Both the position numbers and the translations under genes were made by a program. From Geobacter argillaceus (GTDB lineage: Bacteria > Desulfobacterota > Desulfuromonadia > Geobacterales > DSM-12255): DNA of 64,000 nt. Position 1 is the stretch's first letter. Each line of letters begins with the position of its first letter. Positions 8,558 to 18,230 of the stretch are shown in pieces. The notes beneath the pieces were generated by a model. That model was not told the origin of the DNA. It saw nothing but the letters and a program-made list of their open reading frames with translations, and did no database searches. The stretch spans positions 80,679-144,678 of the forward strand of contig NZ_VLLN01000010.1 of the NCBI RefSeq assembly GCF_007830735.1, read 5' to 3'.

Positions 8558-10969
8558 GTGTACAAGCACATGTCCACCCCGGGTGGTGAAAAGGATACTG
8601 CCGGCGGCGGCTCGCTGGCGAAGCTCTGGGGGCAACTCCAGGATTCCCTGACCAGGCGGCTGGCAAACGACAAGTATGCCAGGCGGGATCGTCTCATTCT
8701 TCTTTTGGCAACTATCTCGGTTGTCACCTTTCTCATTCTCCCTGATCAGCACTTTCTTGCCGTTACCTACAAGGCCGGCGAGATCGCCATCGCAGACATC
8801 CGCTCTCCCGGTGATTTTCTCATTGAAGACGACCCCCTGACCGACAAAAAACGGGCTGACGCGGAAGCGGCCGCACCGGTGGTGTATGACCTGCAGTTGA
8901 CGATGGGACAGGACATTGCCGAACGGTTGACCCAGGGAATGGCCCAGTTGATTGACATGAAGGGATCGGCCGAGGGACTTGATCGCGAGACCATTCGGGC
9001 GACACTCTCCCAGACGCTGGGAATGGATCTGAATAGTGCGGAACTGAGCGCCCTGGCCAGGATCAAGTCCGAACGGCTCTTTATTGCCGAAGTGCGAAGA
9101 GTGCTGGCGCGCATCTACAGCAGGCATGTGGTAGCCGACCATCGTTCGTTCGCTGCCGACCGCCTGCGTGGAGTCGTTCTTCTCGATCCCGTGTCAGGCC
9201 AGGTGGTTGGCGACGGTGCATCCTTCAACGTCATCGATCTCCCCGAGGTGCGCGCCCTCCTGGCCAACAGCAACCTCCTGTCGGTTGGGGATTCGCTGGA
9301 CAGTGAGCTTCTTAAACAACTTTTGGGGAGGTTGATTCGCCCGAATCTCATCTACAACCGCACCGCCTCAGAGGAAAAACGCAAGGTGGCGCGGGCCGCT
9401 GTCAATCCGGTACTTCTTCAAGTGAAAAGAGGGGAGATGATCGTCCGGGTGGGGGAGCGGATCTCGCCTGAACAGTCGTTCAAGCTGCAGAAGATCTTTT
9501 CCGAACGGCCGCACCGTAACCGGATGCTGATGGGGGCCGGCACCCTCGGCCTGGCCATGATCCTCTTTTATTTACCGTTTCGCTTTGCCCGCAAGAACAT
9601 CCGGAAGTTCAACCCCTCAACCAAGGATCTTCTCTTCCTTTCGCTGGTGACGGCGGGTAATTTCCTGGTCATCAAGCTGGCCTATGTGGTTTCCAGCGTC
9701 ATGGGGGGGGCATTTCCGGCGATCGAAACCGCCTCCTACGCCTATCTGTTGCCGTTTGCCGCCGGTGCCATTCTGGTCAGGATTGTTCTCAACTCGGAAG
9801 TCGCCCTGGTGTACTGCGCCATCTGCGCGCCGCTCTATGGGATCATGTTCAACAACAGCCTTCCGGTGGTGATCTACTCGCTATTGGGGGGGATTGTCGG
9901 CGCCCATGGCGTGCGTCATTGCAAGGACCGGAGCACCATCTACAAGGCCGGGGCAAAGGTGAGCGTGGCCAACGTGGCGGTGGCCCTTTCCTTCCAGTTG
10001 GGGGGGGACACCCTGTTCACGCTCCAGACCGTGTACTGCGTGCTCTTCGCCTTTGCCGGCGGGGTCATCAATGCCGTCTTCGTTTCCGGGACCATCCCGC
10101 TCATCGAGTCGCTCTTCCTCTATACGACCGACATCAAGCTCCTGGAACTGGCCAATCTGAATTCGTCCCTGCTGCGGGATCTCATGGTGCGGGCACCGGG
10201 CACCTATCACCACAGCGTCCTGGTCGGTACCCTGGTGGAGGCGGCGGCAGAGGCGATCAACGCCAATCCACTCCTGGCACGGGTGGCTGCCTATTATCAC
10301 GATATCGGCAAGGTCAGCAAACCCCTGTACTTCATCGAGAACCTGGGTGGCGGCGAGAACCGGCATGACAAGCTCTCACCAAACATGAGCGCACTGATCC
10401 TCATTTCCCACGTGAAAGAAGGGGTTGAACTGGCCCGCCAGCACCGTCTGGGGCAGCCGATCATCGACATGATCCGCCAGTCCCATGGCTCTGCCCTCAT
10501 CAGCTACTTCTACCAGAAGGCCAAGGGGCAGGCCGGGCCGGACCAGCCGGTGGACGAGCGGGACTTTCGCTATCCGGGTCCCAAGCCCCAGACCCGTGAA
10601 GCCGGGCTGGTGCTCCTGGCCGACTGCGTGGAGGCCGCCTCACGCACCCTCGCCGATCCGACGCCGGCCCGCATCCAGGGGATGGTGCAGAAGATCATCA
10701 GCAGCATCTTCACCGATGGTCAACTCGACGAATGCGAACTGACCCTGAAGAACCTGCACGAGATCGCCAAGAGTTTCATTCAGATCCTGACCGGGATACA
10801 TCATCACCGGATCGATTATCCCGAACCGGCGTTTAAGGAAAAAGTGGCAGGAGGTAAGAAACAGGGTGACAGTCACGGTAACGAACCGCCAAAGGCGGTG
10901 GCCGACCTCGGCGAAAGAACTGAAAAAGGTGGCGCAGAGGATATTAAGCGCCTTGGCATGTCCCGCTAG
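8558..10969 (+). CDS. 7TM-HD cyclic-dinucleotide phosphodiesterase (PgpH/YqfF-like)
   Basis: 803 residues from GTG 8558; ATG 8570 is an alternative and neither has an ideally spaced ribosome site. Order: cytoplasmic N-terminus, one membrane helix (about 48-68), a large extracytoplasmic 7TMR-HDED region, seven membrane helices (about 320-510), then an HD hydrolase domain with GTYHHSVLVG near 550 and AAYYHDIGK near 580. This architecture is that of PgpH, which cleaves cyclic di-AMP in Firmicutes; the nucleotide used here cannot be told from sequence. The end overlaps ybeY by 104 bases, a common and conserved arrangement. Confidence 0.9.
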   Translation: MYKHMSTPGGEKDTAGGGSLAKLWGQLQDSLTRRLANDKYARRDRLILLLATISVVTFLILPDQHFLAVTYKAGEIAIADIRSPGDFLIEDDPLTDKKRADAEAAAPVVYDLQLTMGQDIAERLTQGMAQLIDMKGSAEGLDRETIRATLSQTLGMDLNSAELSALARIKSERLFIAEVRRVLARIYSRHVVADHRSFAADRLRGVVLLDPVSGQVVGDGASFNVIDLPEVRALLANSNLLSVGDSLDSELLKQLLGRLIRPNLIYNRTASEEKRKVARAAVNPVLLQVKRGEMIVRVGERISPEQSFKLQKIFSERPHRNRMLMGAGTLGLAMILFYLPFRFARKNIRKFNPSTKDLLFLSLVTAGNFLVIKLAYVVSSVMGGAFPAIETASYAYLLPFAAGAILVRIVLNSEVALVYCAICAPLYGIMFNNSLPVVIYSLLGGIVGAHGVRHCKDRSTIYKAGAKVSVANVAVALSFQLGGDTLFTLQTVYCVLFAFAGGVINAVFVSGTIPLIESLFLYTTDIKLLELANLNSSLLRDLMVRAPGTYHHSVLVGTLVEAAAEAINANPLLARVAAYYHDIGKVSKPLYFIENLGGGENRHDKLSPNMSALILISHVKEGVELARQHRLGQPIIDMIRQSHGSALISYFYQKAKGQAGPDQPVDERDFRYPGPKPQTREAGLVLLADCVEAASRTLADPTPARIQGMVQKIISSIFTDGQLDECELTLKNLHEIAKSFIQILTGIHHHRIDYPEPAFKEKVAGGKKQGDSHGNEPPKAVADLGERTEKGGAEDIKRLGMSR

Positions 10970-11318
10970 CGAGCTTTCGGTCACCATCGTCGGCGACCGG
11001 AGCATCAGGCGCCTTAACCGGGACTATCTGGGGCGGGACAAGGCCACCAACGTCATCTCGTTCCCCATGCAGGAGGGGGCGTTCGGCGCCATCAATCCCG
11101 AACTTCTGGGTGATGTGGTGATTTCTGCCGATACCGCGGCCCGCGAAGCGGAAGATGGGGGGGACAGCTACAACTCCCGGCTCGTGTTCCTCCTGCTCCA
11201 CGGCATTCTGCACCTGACCGGCTACGACCACGAGCGGAGCGGCGAGGCGGAAGCAGAGCGGATGGAGGCGAAGGAGCGGGAGCTCTTTGCTCTGTTGCAA
11301 CAGGAAGGGTTCGTGTAG
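10866..11318 (+). CDS. ybeY: Endoribonuclease YbeY, rRNA maturation factor
   Basis: 150 residues from GTG 10866, with AGGAGGT about ten bases upstream inside the preceding gene. The zinc motif HGILHLTGYDH gives His112, His116 and His122. YbeY is a single-strand endoribonuclease for 16S rRNA 3' processing and ribosome quality control. It lies between the 7TM-HD gene and the diacylglycerol kinase gene, the usual order in many bacteria. Its TAG stop is formed by the GTAG of a REP-like element that begins at 11315. Confidence 0.95.
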   Translation: MTVTVTNRQRRWPTSAKELKKVAQRILSALACPASELSVTIVGDRSIRRLNRDYLGRDKATNVISFPMQEGAFGAINPELLGDVVISADTAAREAEDGGDSYNSRLVFLLLHGILHLTGYDHERSGEAEAERMEAKERELFALLQQEGFV

Positions 11319-11378
11319 GGGTGGGGTTTCCCCACCCGGCTCAATGCATGAATCAGGGCGGGGAAACCCCGCCCCTAC
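11315..11378. repeat. Inverted pair of REP-like GTAG-hairpin elements (pair 1)
   Basis: Left element: GTAG at 11315-11318, then hairpin GGGTGGGG-ttt-CCCCACCC (11319-11337). Right element, on the other strand: hairpin GGGCGGGG-aaa-CCCCGCCC (11356-11374) then CTAC (11375-11378). A GTAG tetranucleotide at the foot of a hairpin, in inverted pairs, is the layout of REP/BIME elements. The left GTAG supplies the stop of ybeY. Confidence 0.75.
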
Positions 11379-11388
11379 AGGATGCCGT

Positions 11389-12099
11389 TTGAAACCGACC
11401 CGTTTCATAGAATCCGTCAACTGCGCCATTGACGGGATCATTTATACCGCCCGTACCCAGAAGCATATGCGGAACCATTTCATCTCGGCCCTGGTTCTGC
11501 TGCTCCTGGTACTGTTTCTGCGGGTCTCGGCCCTGGAGTTCACCCTTCTGGCGGTTTCCGTTTCCTTCGTGCTGTTTGCCGAACTGATGAACACTGCCGT
11601 TGAGGTGGTGGTGGACATGATTTCTCCCGAATATCACCCCATGGCCAGGATCGCCAAGGATGTGGCTGCCGGAAGTGTCCTGGTGTCGGCCATCGGCGCC
11701 ATGGTTACCGGCTACCTGATCCTTGCCCGGTATGTTTTCCCCATTTACAAGGAGGCTCTCGGCATGATAGGAACACCTGCGGACTTGGGAGCGATCGTCT
11801 CCCTGCTCCTGGTGGTGATTGTGGTCGTCATTTTCAAAGCCATGTCCGGTAAAGGGACGCCAATGCACGGTGGGTTGCCCAGCGGCCATGCAGCTATCGC
11901 CTTTACCATTGCCACCCTGGTTTCCCTCAAGACTCAGGACCCGATCACCTCCATCCTGACCATCGTCCTGGCGGCCATGGTCAGCCACTCCCGGCTACTC
12001 ATGCGTATCCACTCACTGCGGGAGGTCGTTTTGGGCGGGGTGACCGGAACGGCTATCACACTGGTGGTGGTCCTGGTCTTCAAGGCGGCGCTTAACTGA
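11389..12099 (+). CDS. Diacylglycerol kinase (DgkA) fused to PAP2 phosphatase
   Basis: 236 residues from TTG 11389 (LKPTRFIESVNCAIDG), with AGGA seven bases upstream; the frame is open further upstream but that part is REP sequence. Residues 1-115 are a DgkA-type domain with three helices and the motif ELMNTAVEVVVD. Residues 126-236 are a PAP2-type phosphatase with LPSGH (163-167) and SRLLMRIH (about 201-208). One half would phosphorylate a lipid alcohol such as diacylglycerol or undecaprenol, the other would remove a lipid phosphate. It sits between ybeY and the CorC-like gene. Confidence 0.85.
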   Translation: MKPTRFIESVNCAIDGIIYTARTQKHMRNHFISALVLLLLVLFLRVSALEFTLLAVSVSFVLFAELMNTAVEVVVDMISPEYHPMARIAKDVAAGSVLVSAIGAMVTGYLILARYVFPIYKEALGMIGTPADLGAIVSLLLVVIVVVIFKAMSGKGTPMHGGLPSGHAAIAFTIATLVSLKTQDPITSILTIVLAAMVSHSRLLMRIHSLREVVLGGVTGTAITLVVVLVFKAALN

Positions 12100-12149
12100 A
12101 TGAGACGTCACCAGTATTATCCAGATAACAGACAGGAGGGGTACTGACC

Positions 12150-13007
12150 TTGGACGAAGGTGCTCTTCGCAAGAGTCCCGGCCTCATGGAGGCTATCGGG
12201 CGTTTCCTCCGCGGCCGGAAGAAGGTGACCGAGGAGGAGATCCAGGAGTTGATGGATGCCGGCGAGGAAGAGGGGCTCATCAACGAGGAAGAAAACGAGA
12301 TGATCCGCGCCATCTTTGCCCTGCGGGACACGGTGGTGCGCGAGATCATGGTTCCCCGGACCGACATGGCCTCACTGACCGTCGATGCGCCGATCAACGA
12401 GGTCCTGCAGGCGATCATCGCCTGCGGCCACTCCCGGATACCGGTCTTCGAAGGGACCATCGATAACGTCGTCGGCATTCTCTACGCCAAGGACCTCCTG
12501 AAGAGCTGGGGCCAGGACGAATCGGCCCTGGTGGTACGCAAGCTGTTGCGCGCCCCGTTCTTCATTCCGGAAACCAAAAACCTGGAGGAACTGCTCCAGG
12601 AGTTCAAGAAGCGTCGGGTGCACCTGGCAATCGTCATCGACGAGTACGGCGGCACTTCCGGCCTGGTCACCATCGAGGACCTGCTGGAGCAGATCGTGGG
12701 GGACATCCAGGACGAGTACGACCTGGAGGAGGAATGGCTGACCGAGGGGGCTGACGGCACGGTCGTTGTGGATGCCCGTCTCCCCATCGAGGAGTTGGAA
12801 GGGCATTTCGGCATCAATGTCGAGCGGGAAAAGTTCGATACGGTTGGCGGGCTGATCTTCTACCTGCTCGGGAGAATTCCCTGTAGCGGTGAGGAGGTTG
12901 CGTGCAACGGGCTCCTCCTGACCGTGCTGGATGCCGATGAACGACGGATCAGCAAGGTCCGTGTCGTCCGCCGGTCCGTAACGGAGGAGGCAACTCCGGC
13001 ATCGTGA
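12150..13007 (+). CDS. CorC/HlyC-type CBS-domain protein
   Basis: 285 residues from TTG 12150 (GAGGGG upstream). An acidic N-terminal region with [15 protein letters not shown] leads into a CBS pair (about 66-190, with [30 protein letters not shown] split over the second repeat), followed by a CorC_HlyC transporter-associated domain (about 205-275). It lacks the membrane domain of the longer CNNM/CorB proteins. Such proteins are linked to Mg2+/Co2+ efflux; in many bacteria the gene sits, as here, between ybeY and lnt. The end overlaps the lnt start by four bases. Confidence 0.9.
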   Translation: MDEGALRKSPGLMEAIGRFLRGRKKVTEEEIQELMDAGEEEGLINEEENEMIRAIFALRDTVVREIMVPRTDMASLTVDAPINEVLQAIIACGHSRIPVFEGTIDNVVGILYAKDLLKSWGQDESALVVRKLLRAPFFIPETKNLEELLQEFKKRRVHLAIVIDEYGGTSGLVTIEDLLEQIVGDIQDEYDLEEEWLTEGADGTVVVDARLPIEELEGHFGINVEREKFDTVGGLIFYLLGRIPCSGEEVACNGLLLTVLDADERRISKVRVVRRSVTEEATPAS

Positions 13008-14614
13008 TCCAGCAACGCTCCTCAATAAACGGAGAGCAGCCGGGACGCTACGCCCTGCTGGCTGCGCTTTCCACCGGTATCCTCCTGGCCCTCTCCTTTC
13101 CGCTGCCGGGGATTGCGTTTCTTGCCTGGGTGGCCTTCGTGCCGCTCCTGGTGGCGTGTAATGACGCTTCTCCGCGACAGGCCTTTCGCTTCGGTATGGT
13201 GTCCGGGCTTACGGCCTACGCCGGGATTCTCTACTGGCTCAATATCGTTATGACCACCTTCGGCAAGCTTCCCCTGGCGGTCAGCATCTCCCTGTCACTT
13301 GTCCTGGCCGCTTATTTAGCCCTGTATGTCGGTGGCACCATGGCGCTGGTCCGCTGGTGCGCAGGGGTCGGGATTTCTCCCCTGCTTTCCTTCCCCCTGA
13401 TCTGGACCGCCCTGGAGTATGTCCGGTCGTTTCTCCTCACCGGTTTCCCCTGGGCGAGCCTGGCCTACTCCCAGTACCGAACCCTGCCGCTCATCCAGGT
13501 GGCCGACTTGGCCGGCATCTACGGTCTTGGCTGTTTGATTGCCTTTGCCAACGTAGTGGCTGCAATGGTGGTGAAGTCTCTCGTGCTCAGGGATGGTAGC
13601 CGCTACCCTGCCAAGAGCGGTGCCATCCTGGTCCTGCTTCTGCTGACGGTGCTGGGTTACGGGGCATTCCGGCTGAATGCGCCTGAGACCGGCAAGCGGG
13701 TCCGGGTTGCCCTGGTTCAGGGGAATATCCCCCAGGACATCAAGTGGAGTCCCGCCTTTCAGCAGGAGACCGTTGCCATTTACGAACGGCTTTCCCGCAC
13801 GGTGGCTCCGGGAAGCAGTGATCTCCTGGTATGGCCCGAGAGCGCGCTGCCGTTTTACTTCCAGATGGAGGAACAGTATGCCGGTCGGGTGCGAGCCCTG
13901 GCGCGGGAACTGAAAGCTTCTCTGGTAGTGGGTAGTCCGGCCTACGAGAAGGATGACGCTACGGTCCGTTATCTGAACAGTGCCTTTCTGATCGGGCCTG
14001 GCGGTGAAATGCTCGGGCGGGGCGACAAGGTCCACCTGGTGCCGTTCGGTGAATACGTACCCCTGGCCGGGGTCCTCCCCTTTGTCCACAAACTGGTGGA
14101 GGGGGTCGGCGACTTTTCCCCCGGCAGGGAGATGGCACCTTTGACGGCACCGTTCGGCAAGCTCGGTGTCCTGGTCTGTTTCGAGGGAATTTTTCCGGAG
14201 ATCTCCCGCGACTATGTCCGACAGGGGGGGCAGCTTTTGGTGAACATCACCAACGATGCCTGGTACGGTCGCTCGTCAGCCCCGGCCCAGCATCTTTCCA
14301 TGGCGGTTTTCCGGGCAGTGGAGAACCGGGTGCCGCTGGTGCGGGCAGCCAATACCGGCATCACCTCGGTCATTGACAGCAAGGGGCATTTCCAGGGGAT
14401 GACCAGGATTTTCCGGGAGGCTGTCCTGACCGGCGAGGTCCGGCTCGGGACTGAACAGACCGTGTATACCCGGGTTGGTGATCTCTTTGCCCGGGGCTGC
14501 CTGGCTGCGTTGGCGATTATGGCGGGAATGGGATGCCGAAACCGTAACCGGACAGAAAAAGCAAAGGCAATTCAACACGGATCAACGCGGAAGAAAGCAG
14601 ATCAACACGGATAA
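13004..14614 (+). CDS. lnt: Apolipoprotein N-acyltransferase
   Basis: 536 residues from GTG 13004. Several membrane helices fill the first 220 residues; a nitrilase-type domain follows with the triad Glu279 (WPESALP), Lys342 ([14 protein letters not shown]) and Cys392 (VCFEGIFPE). Lnt adds the third acyl chain to outer-membrane lipoproteins, and several lipoproteins are encoded nearby. The last 15 or so residues (around [15 protein letters not shown]) are translated from the left arm of an inverted repeat at 14568-14671 and are probably not part of the ancestral protein. Confidence 0.93.
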   Translation: MIQQRSSINGEQPGRYALLAALSTGILLALSFPLPGIAFLAWVAFVPLLVACNDASPRQAFRFGMVSGLTAYAGILYWLNIVMTTFGKLPLAVSISLSLVLAAYLALYVGGTMALVRWCAGVGISPLLSFPLIWTALEYVRSFLLTGFPWASLAYSQYRTLPLIQVADLAGIYGLGCLIAFANVVAAMVVKSLVLRDGSRYPAKSGAILVLLLLTVLGYGAFRLNAPETGKRVRVALVQGNIPQDIKWSPAFQQETVAIYERLSRTVAPGSSDLLVWPESALPFYFQMEEQYAGRVRALARELKASLVVGSPAYEKDDATVRYLNSAFLIGPGGEMLGRGDKVHLVPFGEYVPLAGVLPFVHKLVEGVGDFSPGREMAPLTAPFGKLGVLVCFEGIFPEISRDYVRQGGQLLVNITNDAWYGRSSAPAQHLSMAVFRAVENRVPLVRAANTGITSVIDSKGHFQGMTRIFREAVLTGEVRLGTEQTVYTRVGDLFARGCLAALAIMAGMGCRNRNRTEKAKAIQHGSTRKKADQHG

Positions 14615-14671
14615 AGTGTTTTTTTAGATCCGCGTAAATCCATTCAATCCGCGTCCATCCGCGTTCAATTG
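14568..14671. repeat. Inverted repeat with degenerate 'ACACGGATCA' words
   Basis: Left arm CAATTCAACACGGATCAACG and right arm ending CCGCGTTCAATTG are imperfect inverted copies; the left arm lies in the 3' end of lnt. The words AACACGGAT / AACGCGGA recur inside. The repeat fills most of the gap between lnt and prfB. Confidence 0.75.
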
Positions 14672-14709
14672 CAGTTCGGTTTGTGACTTAAACAACAAAG
14701 GAGTTACCG

Positions 14710-15823
14710 ATGTTCAGAGAAGAAGTTGCCAGAATGGAAGCCTTTGCAGAGCGGATCGCCAAACTTCGGGGGTCCCTTTGACATAGATCGCAAGCGGGAA
14801 GACCTGCAGGAGATGGAGGCGCGGATTGCGGTTCCCGGTTTTTGGGACAATCCGGATGCGGCCCAGGAGATATTGAAGGAGCGGACGGTGCTGGAGAAGG
14901 CCGTCGAGGGATGGGACCGGCTCTGCAGTCAGATCGAGGACGTCAAGGTGCTGATCGAACTGGGGAGTGAGGCCGGGGACGAGGCCACCCTTGGCGAGGT
15001 GCATGAGCTGAACGATATCCTGGAAAAGGGGGTGGAGGCGGCCGAGTTCCAGAAGATGCTCTCCGGCCCCCACGACCGGAACTCCTGCTACCTTTCCATC
15101 AATGCCGGCGCCGGTGGCACCGAATCCCAGGACTGGGCCGAGATGCTGCTGCGCATGTACCTCCGCTACTGCGAACGGAAAGGGTGGAAACGGGAGATCA
15201 CCGAATTCCAGGCCGGAGAAGAGGCGGGGATGAAGAGCTGCACGGTCACCGTGACCGGCGAGTATGCCTATGGTTACCTCAAGGCCGAGGCCGGCATTCA
15301 CCGTCTGGTGCGGATCTCGCCGTTCGACAGCAATGCCCGCCGTCATACATCCTTTGCCTCGGTCTTCATCTTTCCCGAGATCGCCGACGACATCGAGGTA
15401 AAGATCAACGAGTCGGACCTGCGGATCGATACCTACCGTTCCAGCGGCTCCGGCGGTCAGCACGTCAATACCACCGATTCGGCGGTCCGGATCACCCACC
15501 AGCCGACCGGCATCGTGGTCGCCTGCCAGAGCGAGCGGAGCCAGCACATGAACAAGGCGTCAGCCATGAAGGTGCTCCGGTCGAAGCTGTACGAGAGGGA
15601 GATTCAGGAGCGCGAGTCCAAGGCCGCCGAGATCGGCGGCGAAAAGAAGGAAATCGGCTGGGGAAGCCAGATCCGTTCCTATGTCCTGCATCCCTACAAG
15701 ATGGTCAAGGACCTGCGGACCGGTGTCGAGACCGGTAACCCGGATGCCGTGCTGGACGGTGACCTGGAAGAGTTCGTGGTGGCGTATCTGATGGGTGTCC
15801 GCCGGCACGTGACCGACGATTAG
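14710..15823 (+). CDS. prfB: Peptide chain release factor 2, programmed +1 frameshift
   Basis: Translation starts at ATG 14710 (AAGGAG upstream) and runs 23 codons to a UGA at 14779-14781; a +1 shift on CUU continues in the other frame with GAC (14780) to 15823, giving 370 residues. The tripeptide anticodon motif SPF is at 203-205 and the GGQ catalytic motif at 248-250, nearly the positions known in E. coli RF2. RF2 releases peptides at UGA and UAA. The in-frame UGA is the autoregulatory site: low RF2 favours frameshifting. A gene model starting in the second frame would lose the N-terminus. Confidence 0.96.
14767..14782 (+). promoter_or_regulatory. prfB programmed frameshift signal
   Basis: The sequence CGGGGGTCCCTTTGAC holds a Shine-Dalgarno-like GGGGG (14768-14772), three spacer bases and the slippery CUU-UGA-C. 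The layout equals that of the known E. coli site. Confidence 0.93.
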
Positions 15824-15848
15824 TTCTACTTGCGTAAATGATCGGTTT

Positions 15849-16004
15849 CGTCCCATCGGGACAGAATGCCTGTAGCCGGGGGATTCATCCCCCGGTAATG
15901 GATTAGCCTTTCCCTTCAGTCACGTACGTGACGAAAACGATTTGATAATCCAAGAGTCCCGGCGATAAATCGCCGGGCTACAGGCATTCTGTCCCTACGG
16001 GACG
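15849..16004. repeat. Long REP-like inverted element, copy 1
   Basis: About 156 bp. Order: GTCCC-atc-GGGAC hairpin; GTAG (15872-15875) with perfect hairpin CCGGGGGAT-TC-ATCCCCCGG (15876-15895); central palindrome GTCACGTACGTGAC (15919-15932); hairpin CCCGGCGAT-AA-ATCGCCGGG (15958-15977) followed by CTAC; then GTCCC-tac-GGGAC. The outer parts are inverted copies (GACAGAATGCC and GGCATTCTGTC). It fills the gap between prfB and the NlpC/P60 gene. Related copies are at 28867 and 52939. Confidence 0.9.
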
Positions 16005-16073
16005 TAGTCTGACTAAGTAGAATTAGGGCGAAGAGCCATCCGCGTTGAATCGTTTTGTCGTAAAGGGTTTATT

Positions 16074-16880
16074 ATGGTGCGTTCCATATTTCTTCTCTGG
16101 TTTTTCGGCATGTTTCTGATTGCTGCCACCCCTGGCTGTGCTGCCCAGCGGAAGGAGACAACCGGGATCAGCCGGCTCGGCTACACCATTCAGGTGGGGG
16201 CCTTTGCCGAGGTGAAAAACGCCGAGCGGTTGACGACCAAACTTCAGGCCAAAGGGATCGAAGCCTTTTATTTCAAGAAGGACAACGGGGTCTATGCCGT
16301 CCGCTTCGGCGACCATCAGTCGCGGGAAGCCGCCCGGCGTGCTGCTCAGAAACTGGTTGCGGAAAAGCTTATCGGGAGCTATTTTATTGCGGCCCCGAAT
16401 GAGCCCGGCATCCAGCGGAGCAAGGGGCCGGAGATCAGGGCCGCCAGGCCGGAGAAGCCGGTCCGGACGCCACCCCCCCGTCGCCCCGAAGAGCAGAAAC
16501 CGCGGGGGGACATGGGGGCCATCGCGGCCCGTACCGCCGAGCGGTTTGTCGGTATCCCCTACCGCTGGGGGGGGGATACGGTGGTTGACGGGATGGACTG
16601 CAGCGGTTTCGTCCGGGCGGTCTACAACCTCTGCGGGGTGAATATCCCCCGGACCTCTGCCGAGCAGTTCCGGGTCGGCGAGTCGGTGGACAAGGAGGAG
16701 CTCCGGGACGGTGATCTGGTCTTCTTCGGTGCGTCGGCTGACAAGATAAACCATGTGGGGATCTACGTTGGTGGCGGCCGTTTCGTTCATGCGCCGCGGC
16801 GGGGCGACGACATCAAGATCACGTCAATCGATGAAAAGTATTTTACCGAGCGGTTCGTTGGCGCAAAGCGCTATTTCTGA
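16074..16880 (+). CDS. SPOR-domain NlpC/P60 peptidoglycan hydrolase lipoprotein
   Basis: 268 residues. The signal peptide ends in a lipobox-like AATPGC (about 20-25), so the protein is probably lipidated. A SPOR domain follows (about 35-105, YTIQVGAF...), which binds denuded peptidoglycan at division sites; then a Pro-rich linker and an NlpC/P60 domain with Cys176 in MDCSGFV, His227 in NHVGIY and a third His near 240 in FVHAPRRG. It would cut peptide stems in peptidoglycan. The combination of both domains in one lipoprotein is not rare but points to septal or polar wall work. Confidence 0.88.
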   Translation: MVRSIFLLWFFGMFLIAATPGCAAQRKETTGISRLGYTIQVGAFAEVKNAERLTTKLQAKGIEAFYFKKDNGVYAVRFGDHQSREAARRAAQKLVAEKLIGSYFIAAPNEPGIQRSKGPEIRAARPEKPVRTPPPRRPEEQKPRGDMGAIAARTAERFVGIPYRWGGDTVVDGMDCSGFVRAVYNLCGVNIPRTSAEQFRVGESVDKEELRDGDLVFFGASADKINHVGIYVGGGRFVHAPRRGDDIKITSIDEKYFTERFVGAKRYF

Positions 16881-16910
16881 GCCGAATCCGCGACTTAACA
16901 CGAGGCACCA

Positions 16911-18152
16911 ATGGCGATAATCAAACCGTTCCGGGCCTTGCGCCCTCCCAAGGCGCTGGCCGAAAAGGTGGCATCCCTCCCCTATGACGTGATGGATACG
17001 GCCGAGGCCAGGGCCATGGCAGCTGGCAATCCCTACAGTTTTCTCCGCATCTCCCGGGCCGAGATCGATTTGCCGTCCGACGTGGATATCCATTCGGAAC
17101 CGGTATACCGTAAGGGACGCGAGAACCTGCTGGCGTTCATCAGCCAGGGGACCCTGGTCCAGGATGCCGCTGACTGTTACTACGTGTACCGCCAGACCAT
17201 GGGATCAGTGACCCAGGTCGGGCTGGTGGTCTGCGCCGGGGTGGACGACTACCAGAGCGGCGTCATCAAGAAGCATGAGCTGACCCGCGCCGACAAGGAG
17301 GAGGACCGGGTGCGGCACATCGATCTCCTCGACGCCAACGATGAGCCGGTCTTCTACACCTTCCGCCGGAATGAGGACGTAAGCACCATCCTGGCTGGTG
17401 TCACCGCCGGAGAACCGGAGTTCGATTTCGTCACCGACGACGGGGTCGGGCACACCCTGTGGGTGATCGGAGACCGCCAAACGATCGACCGGCTCACCGG
17501 GATCGTCGCCGGCATCCCGGTGCTGTACGTGGCCGACGGCCATCACCGTAGCGCCGCCGCCAGCCGGGTGCGCGACCTGCACCGGGCAAGGAATCCGCAG
17601 CACAGCGGTCAGGAGGAGTACAATTACTTCCTCACCGTGATCTTCCCGTCCGACCAACTCCATATCATGCCGTACAACCGGGCGGTGAAGGATCTGAACG
17701 GCCAGACCGTGGCCGAATTCATGGCCCGGGTGGCAAAGGAGTTTGACGTCACGCCGGTTGCCGGTCCGCTGGCACCGGCCGGACGGCACCGGTTCGGCAT
17801 GTATCTGGCCGGCAAGTGGTATGAGCTGCAGGCCCGTAACGGGTCGTTTCCGGCTGGCGACCCGGTCGGGAGCCTGGACGTTTCCATCATGCAGGACAAC
17901 CTCCTGAATCCGATTCTGGGGGTCCGCAACCCCCGCACTGACCAGCGTATCCACTTCGTTGGCGGCATTCGCGGGGTGGACGAGCTGACACGGCTGGTGG
18001 ACGGCGGTGAGTACCAGGTGGCTTTTTCCCTGTTCCCCACCTCCATCGATGAACTGATGGTGCTGGCGGACGCGGACAAGATCATGCCTCCCAAGTCGAC
18101 CTGGTTCGAACCGAAGCTGCGGTCCGGGCTGTTCGTGCACCTGTTGTCGTAG
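16911..18152 (+). CDS. DUF1015 family protein
   Basis: 413 residues, start ATG 16911. It begins with IKPFRALRPPKALAEKVASLPYDVM and carries the segment VADGHHRSAAA near residue 210, both characteristic of DUF1015. The DGHHR segment resembles the ParB/SerK-like nucleotide-binding motif, so kinase-like activity is conceivable but not shown. In several Geobacter-like genomes I recall such genes next to serine biosynthesis genes; no such neighbour is visible here. Soluble, no membrane segment. Confidence 0.8.
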   Translation: MAIIKPFRALRPPKALAEKVASLPYDVMDTAEARAMAAGNPYSFLRISRAEIDLPSDVDIHSEPVYRKGRENLLAFISQGTLVQDAADCYYVYRQTMGSVTQVGLVVCAGVDDYQSGVIKKHELTRADKEEDRVRHIDLLDANDEPVFYTFRRNEDVSTILAGVTAGEPEFDFVTDDGVGHTLWVIGDRQTIDRLTGIVAGIPVLYVADGHHRSAAASRVRDLHRARNPQHSGQEEYNYFLTVIFPSDQLHIMPYNRAVKDLNGQTVAEFMARVAKEFDVTPVAGPLAPAGRHRFGMYLAGKWYELQARNGSFPAGDPVGSLDVSIMQDNLLNPILGVRNPRTDQRIHFVGGIRGVDELTRLVDGGEYQVAFSLFPTSIDELMVLADADKIMPPKSTWFEPKLRSGLFVHLLS

Positions 18153-18230
18153 AACTGTGGCCAGTCGAGCGGAAACGAGCGCCAGGACTCATGGCTTCAG
18201 CCGCATAAAATGAACGAGAGGAAGATTGTC

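Noticed and set aside
14726..15823. prfB read as a normal gene starting inside the second frame
   Set aside because: The first 23 codons in the other frame and the CUU-UGA-C site show a programmed frameshift.
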